Shown one piece after another: positions 3,965-6,577 of a stretch of 6,577 nucleotides of DNA. Where the stretch lies: the NCBI GenBank assembly GCA_003221825.1, contig QHUE01000135.1, positions 1 to 6,577 on the forward strand. Direction: 5' to 3'. The DNA is from Gemmatimonadota bacterium. Lineage in GTDB: Bacteria > Gemmatimonadota > Gemmatimonadetes > Gemmatimonadales > GWC2-71-9. The notes below the pieces were generated by a model. It ran no database searches. It was not told the origin of the DNA and saw only the letters and a program-made list of their open reading frames with translations. The first letter of the stretch is position 1. Each line of letters starts with the position of its first letter. The position numbers and the translations under genes were made by a program.

Positions 3965-6577
3965 TATCGGGTTCCGCCCTTTCTTCCGTCGTGACGCCGG
4001 AGCGCAATCGTCGTCCGGCGCCCCTCGATGTCTACTTCACGCTGCAAATCGGGCTCGTCGAGTCCCGCACCCAACACCATGCGGCGTGCCAATGTTTCGC
4101 CTTCGACGAATCCCTGAAACGCGCGGGTCGCGGCCACCACATCCTCGGCGCCCGTGATGCTCAGTTCGATGCGCGTCGTGTATTCGTACCCTGCCTCTTT
4201 GCGGAGGCGCTGCACGCGATTCACCACCTCGCGCGCCAATCCTTCCTGCACCAGGTCGTCGCTCAACGCGGGATCCAGGGCGACGACGTACGGCCCGTCC
4301 GCCTGCACGAGCCATTCGCTGGCGACTTCACGTGTGACGGTCACGTCCTCGGGCCGGAACTCCCATTCCCCACTCCGCACCGTCCCGCCCTGCTCCAGTG
4401 TCTGCAAGTCCGCCGCACTCAACTCCGCCACCGCGGCAGCGGCGCGCGGCGTCTCTTTTCCGTAGCGCTTGCCGAGCGTCCGAAAATTCGCTTTGCCGCG
4501 CAGCCGCACCAAATCGTGGTCGGACGCCACCACCTGGACCGCTTTTACGTTGACTTCGGCAGCCAGAATATCTAACAGGTCTGACAAGGCCGGGCCCTGG
4601 GCCGCGGCCGGAACGGCCAGCTGCATCCGGGCCAGCGGCTGCCGCACTCGCAGATTGCGTGATTCCCGTGCCGCTCGGGCCAGGGAAGCCAGCCGCCGGA
4701 CGGTATTCATGGCGGACAAGAGCTCGGGCTCCCGGTGCCCCCGGTCCACCGGGAACGGGGCCAGGTGCACGGACGTCCCCGTCAGGGCCCGATGGACCCA
4801 GTCGGCGATGAACGGCGCCGCCGGGGCCAGCAGCCGGACGGCGGCGACCAGGGCCTCGTGCAGCGTCTCGAGCGCGATGGGGTCGGTGGCCCGGTCGGGC
4901 GCCCAGAAGCGCGGCCGGTTGCGGCGGACGTACCAGCGCGACAGGTCCTCGCCCACGAAATCCATGATCGCCCGGACGCCGGCCGTGACGTCGTAGGCGG
5001 ACCACGACTGCCGGACGCTCGCGACCACCTCGTCGAGCCGGGCCAGGAGCCAGCGATCCGCCGCCGGCCGCTCCGTGGGCGGCGTCGCGTCCTCCTCGGC
5101 GGGCGGATTCCAGTCCTGGGCGTACCGGCGGAAGAAGTCGTAGGTCGAGCGCAGGGTGTTCAGAAACCCGCCCGAGACCTCCGGGATCTGGCGCTCATCG
5201 AACCGCTTCGGCAGCCAGACCTGACTTTGGCCGAGCAGATAGAGCCGCACCGCGTCGGCGCCGTGCGCGCCGATCACCTGCCAGGGATCGACGACGTTGC
5301 CGCGGCTCTTCGACATCTTCTGCCCGTGCACGTCGAGCACGTGCTCGTTCACGATCACGTGCTTGTAGACGGGCGCGTCGAACGCCGTGACGCCGATCGC
5401 GAGCAGTGAGTAGAACCAGCCGCGCGTCTGGTCCACGCCCTCGCAGATGTAGTCGGCCGGGAAATGCGCCTTGAAGTCGGCCTGATGCTCGAACGGGTAG
5501 TGCCACTGCGCGTACGGCATCGAGCCCGAGTCGAACCAAGCGTCGATGACCTCGTTCACGCGCCGCATCGTGCCGCCCCCCCCGGCGCAGTTGCGGCAAC
5601 GCCACGTGTACGCGTCGATGTACGGCTTGTGCGGATCGAAATCGTCGGGCAGCGCTTTGCCCCAGCGCTGCGCGAGCTCCTCGTAGGACCCGATCACTTC
5701 GCGGTGCTCGCGGTCCCGGTCGCATTCCCAGACGTTGAGCGGCGTCCCCCAGTAGCGGTCCCGCGACAACGCCCAGTCGACGTTGTTCTCGAGCCATTCG
5801 CCGAACCGGCCCGCGCCGGTTTCGGGCGGATGCCAGTCGATCTCGGCGTTGATCTCCAGCATCCGCGTCTTCATCGCGGTCGTCCGGACGAACCACGAGC
5901 TGCGGGCGTAATAGATGAGGGGCGAATCGCAGCGCCAGCAGTGCGGATAGCTGTGGGTGTACGGCCTGGTCTCGAGCCAGCGGCCATCGTGCTTCAGGCG
6001 CTCGATGATCAGCCGGTTCGTTTCCTTGTCGGTGACGAGCTTGCCCTCGAGCTCCGGCCAGCGAATGTCTCGGAACGTGCCATCGGGCGCGACCGGGTTC
6101 ACAAACGCGAGGCCATTCTGCTGGCCCGACGCGTAGTCGTCCGCGCCGAACGCGGGCGCCATGTGCACGAGGCCGGTGCCCTCATCCACCGTCACGAAGC
6201 TGCCGGCGACGACCACACTGTGCTGGCCCTCGCGGGGGAGCGGCACGACGTCCAGCGGGCGAACGTACTTCCGGCCGACCAGATCGCGGCCGCTGTACGT
6301 GGCGACGCGGGTGCCCTGGTTCAGGGGGCGACCGTGCACGTGCACGTCACCGGCGCGCGCCGCGGCGGCGATATAGTGCACGACGTTGCCGCTCTGATCG
6401 GCGAGCGCATACTCGCCGTATTCGATGTCGGGGTGCACCGCCACGGCGACGTTCGAGAGCAGCGTCCACGGGGTCGTCGTCCAGATGACGAGCTCGCGCG
6501 GCGTGTCGCCGTCACGGGAGACGATCGGGAAGGTCACATAGACGGAGTTCGTCTGGACCGTCTCGTACCCTTGCGCC
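3964..6577 (-). CDS. ileS: Isoleucyl-tRNA synthetase, type 2-like (C-terminal ~870 residues; 5' end beyond window)
   Basis: A cytoplasmic class I synthetase that joins isoleucine to tRNA-Ile and edits mischarged valine. The frame is open from the window's right edge to TAA at 3966-3964. The start codon and the HIGH motif lie outside. Visible parts in order are the CP1 editing domain (WTTTPWTLLS about 6505-6450; GTGLVHMAPAFGADDY about 6180-6133), the catalytic core (CWRCDSPLIYY, DWALSRDRYWGTPL, DAWFDSGSMPYAQW, EGVDQTRGWFYS) and the KMSKS loop at 5305-5319. The anticodon-binding helical domain (EDLSRWYVRRNRPRFW) and a C-terminal domain with EGLAREVVNRVQ follow. The wording of the core and the C-terminus, with no terminal Cys-rich zinc finger of the E. 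coli type, fits the eukaryote-like type 2 IleS. Full length is probably near 1,050 residues. An internal GTG at 6537 is not the start, since conserved residues (TNSVYVTFP) run through it. Confidence 0.97.
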   Translation of the reverse strand, partial: AQGYETVQTNSVYVTFPIVSRDGDTPRELVIWTTTPWTLLSNVAVAVHPDIEYGEYALADQSGNVVHYIAAAARAGDVHVHGRPLNQGTRVATYSGRDLVGRKYVRPLDVVPLPREGQHSVVVAGSFVTVDEGTGLVHMAPAFGADDYASGQQNGLAFVNPVAPDGTFRDIRWPELEGKLVTDKETNRLIIERLKHDGRWLETRPYTHSYPHCWRCDSPLIYYARSSWFVRTTAMKTRMLEINAEIDWHPPETGAGRFGEWLENNVDWALSRDRYWGTPLNVWECDRDREHREVIGSYEELAQRWGKALPDDFDPHKPYIDAYTWRCRNCAGGGGTMRRVNEVIDAWFDSGSMPYAQWHYPFEHQADFKAHFPADYICEGVDQTRGWFYSLLAIGVTAFDAPVYKHVIVNEHVLDVHGQKMSKSRGNVVDPWQVIGAHGADAVRLYLLGQSQVWLPKRFDERQIPEVSGGFLNTLRSTYDFFRRYAQDWNPPAEEDATPPTERPAADRWLLARLDEVVASVRQSWSAYDVTAGVRAIMDFVGEDLSRWYVRRNRPRFWAPDRATDPIALETLHEALVAAVRLLAPAAPFIADWVHRALTGTSVHLAPFPVDRGHREPELLSAMNTVRRLASLARAARESRNLRVRQPLARMQLAVPAAAQGPALSDLLDILAAEVNVKAVQVVASDHDLVRLRGKANFRTLGKRYGKETPRAAAAVAELSAADLQTLEQGGTVRSGEWEFRPEDVTVTREVASEWLVQADGPYVVALDPALSDDLVQEGLAREVVNRVQRLRKEAGYEYTTRIELSITGAEDVVAATRAFQGFVEGETLARRMVLGAGLDEPDLQREVDIEGRRTTIALRRHDGRKGGTR

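Larger units (their letters stand above)
1..6577 (-). other. Putative seven-gene operon ileS to cheA
   Basis: All seven genes share one strand. Their junctions, in transcription order, are overlap 1, overlap 17, gap 14, overlap 8, gap 10 and gap 2 bases. Stop and start codons interlock at TAATG (ileS/zinc finger) and around ATGAC-TGA (rluD/cheW). None of the gaps has room for a promoter or a rho-independent terminator, although promoters inside upstream coding regions cannot be excluded. The transcript start and end both lie outside the window. That it is one transcript is inference from spacing. Confidence 0.75.

Noticed and set aside
4328..5005. A 225-codon minus-strand frame inside ileS in another reading frame
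   Set aside because: The ileS frame is continuous and conserved through this region. The alternative product is low-complexity Gly/Arg/Pro/Ala sequence.
3964..6537. GTG at 6537 as the true ileS start
   Set aside because: Conserved synthetase sequence continues upstream of it to the window edge, and a start here would delete the HIGH motif and part of the editing domain.

Overview
The window is one continuous, GC-rich block (roughly two thirds G+C by eye) from a bacterial chromosome. All seven genes lie on the minus strand, so they are transcribed from high to low coordinates: ileS (5' end outside the window), a TraR/DksA-type zinc-finger regulator, lspA, an RluD-type pseudouridine synthase, cheW, cheY and cheA (3' end outside the window). 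No tRNA, rRNA, mobile element, CRISPR array or long repeat was seen. No stretch longer than about 15 bases lacks a gene.

Genes are packed end to end. ileS/zinc-finger overlap by 1 base, zinc-finger/lspA by 17, and rluD/cheW by 8. The gaps are 14 bases (lspA/rluD, depending on the rluD start), 10 bases (cheW/cheY) and 2 bases (cheY/cheA). No promoter or intrinsic terminator is apparent between them. The simplest reading is one polycistronic transcript with translational coupling.

The right-hand part is housekeeping. Isoleucyl-tRNA synthetase charges tRNA-Ile. The DksA-like protein probably acts on RNA polymerase. LspA removes signal peptides from lipoproteins. The RluA-family enzyme modifies 23S rRNA or another RNA. 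The left-hand part is a chemosensory core: the coupling protein CheW, the single-domain response regulator CheY, and the histidine kinase CheA with HPt, CheY-binding, dimerisation and ATPase domains. CheY and the CheA P2 domain look like the Thermotoga/Bacillus type rather than the enterobacterial type. No receptor, CheR, CheB or phosphatase gene lies inside the window.

The organism cannot be fixed from this sequence. High GC, an eukaryote-like (type 2) IleS, a YteA-like DksA homologue and Thermotoga/Bacillus-type Che proteins point away from Enterobacteria. Acidobacteriota (for example Vicinamibacteria) or another deep-branching GC-rich phylum is my guess, at low confidence. The window is mostly conventional. 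The main point of interest is the physical and translational join between a housekeeping ileS-lspA-rluD cluster and a chemotaxis kinase cluster.
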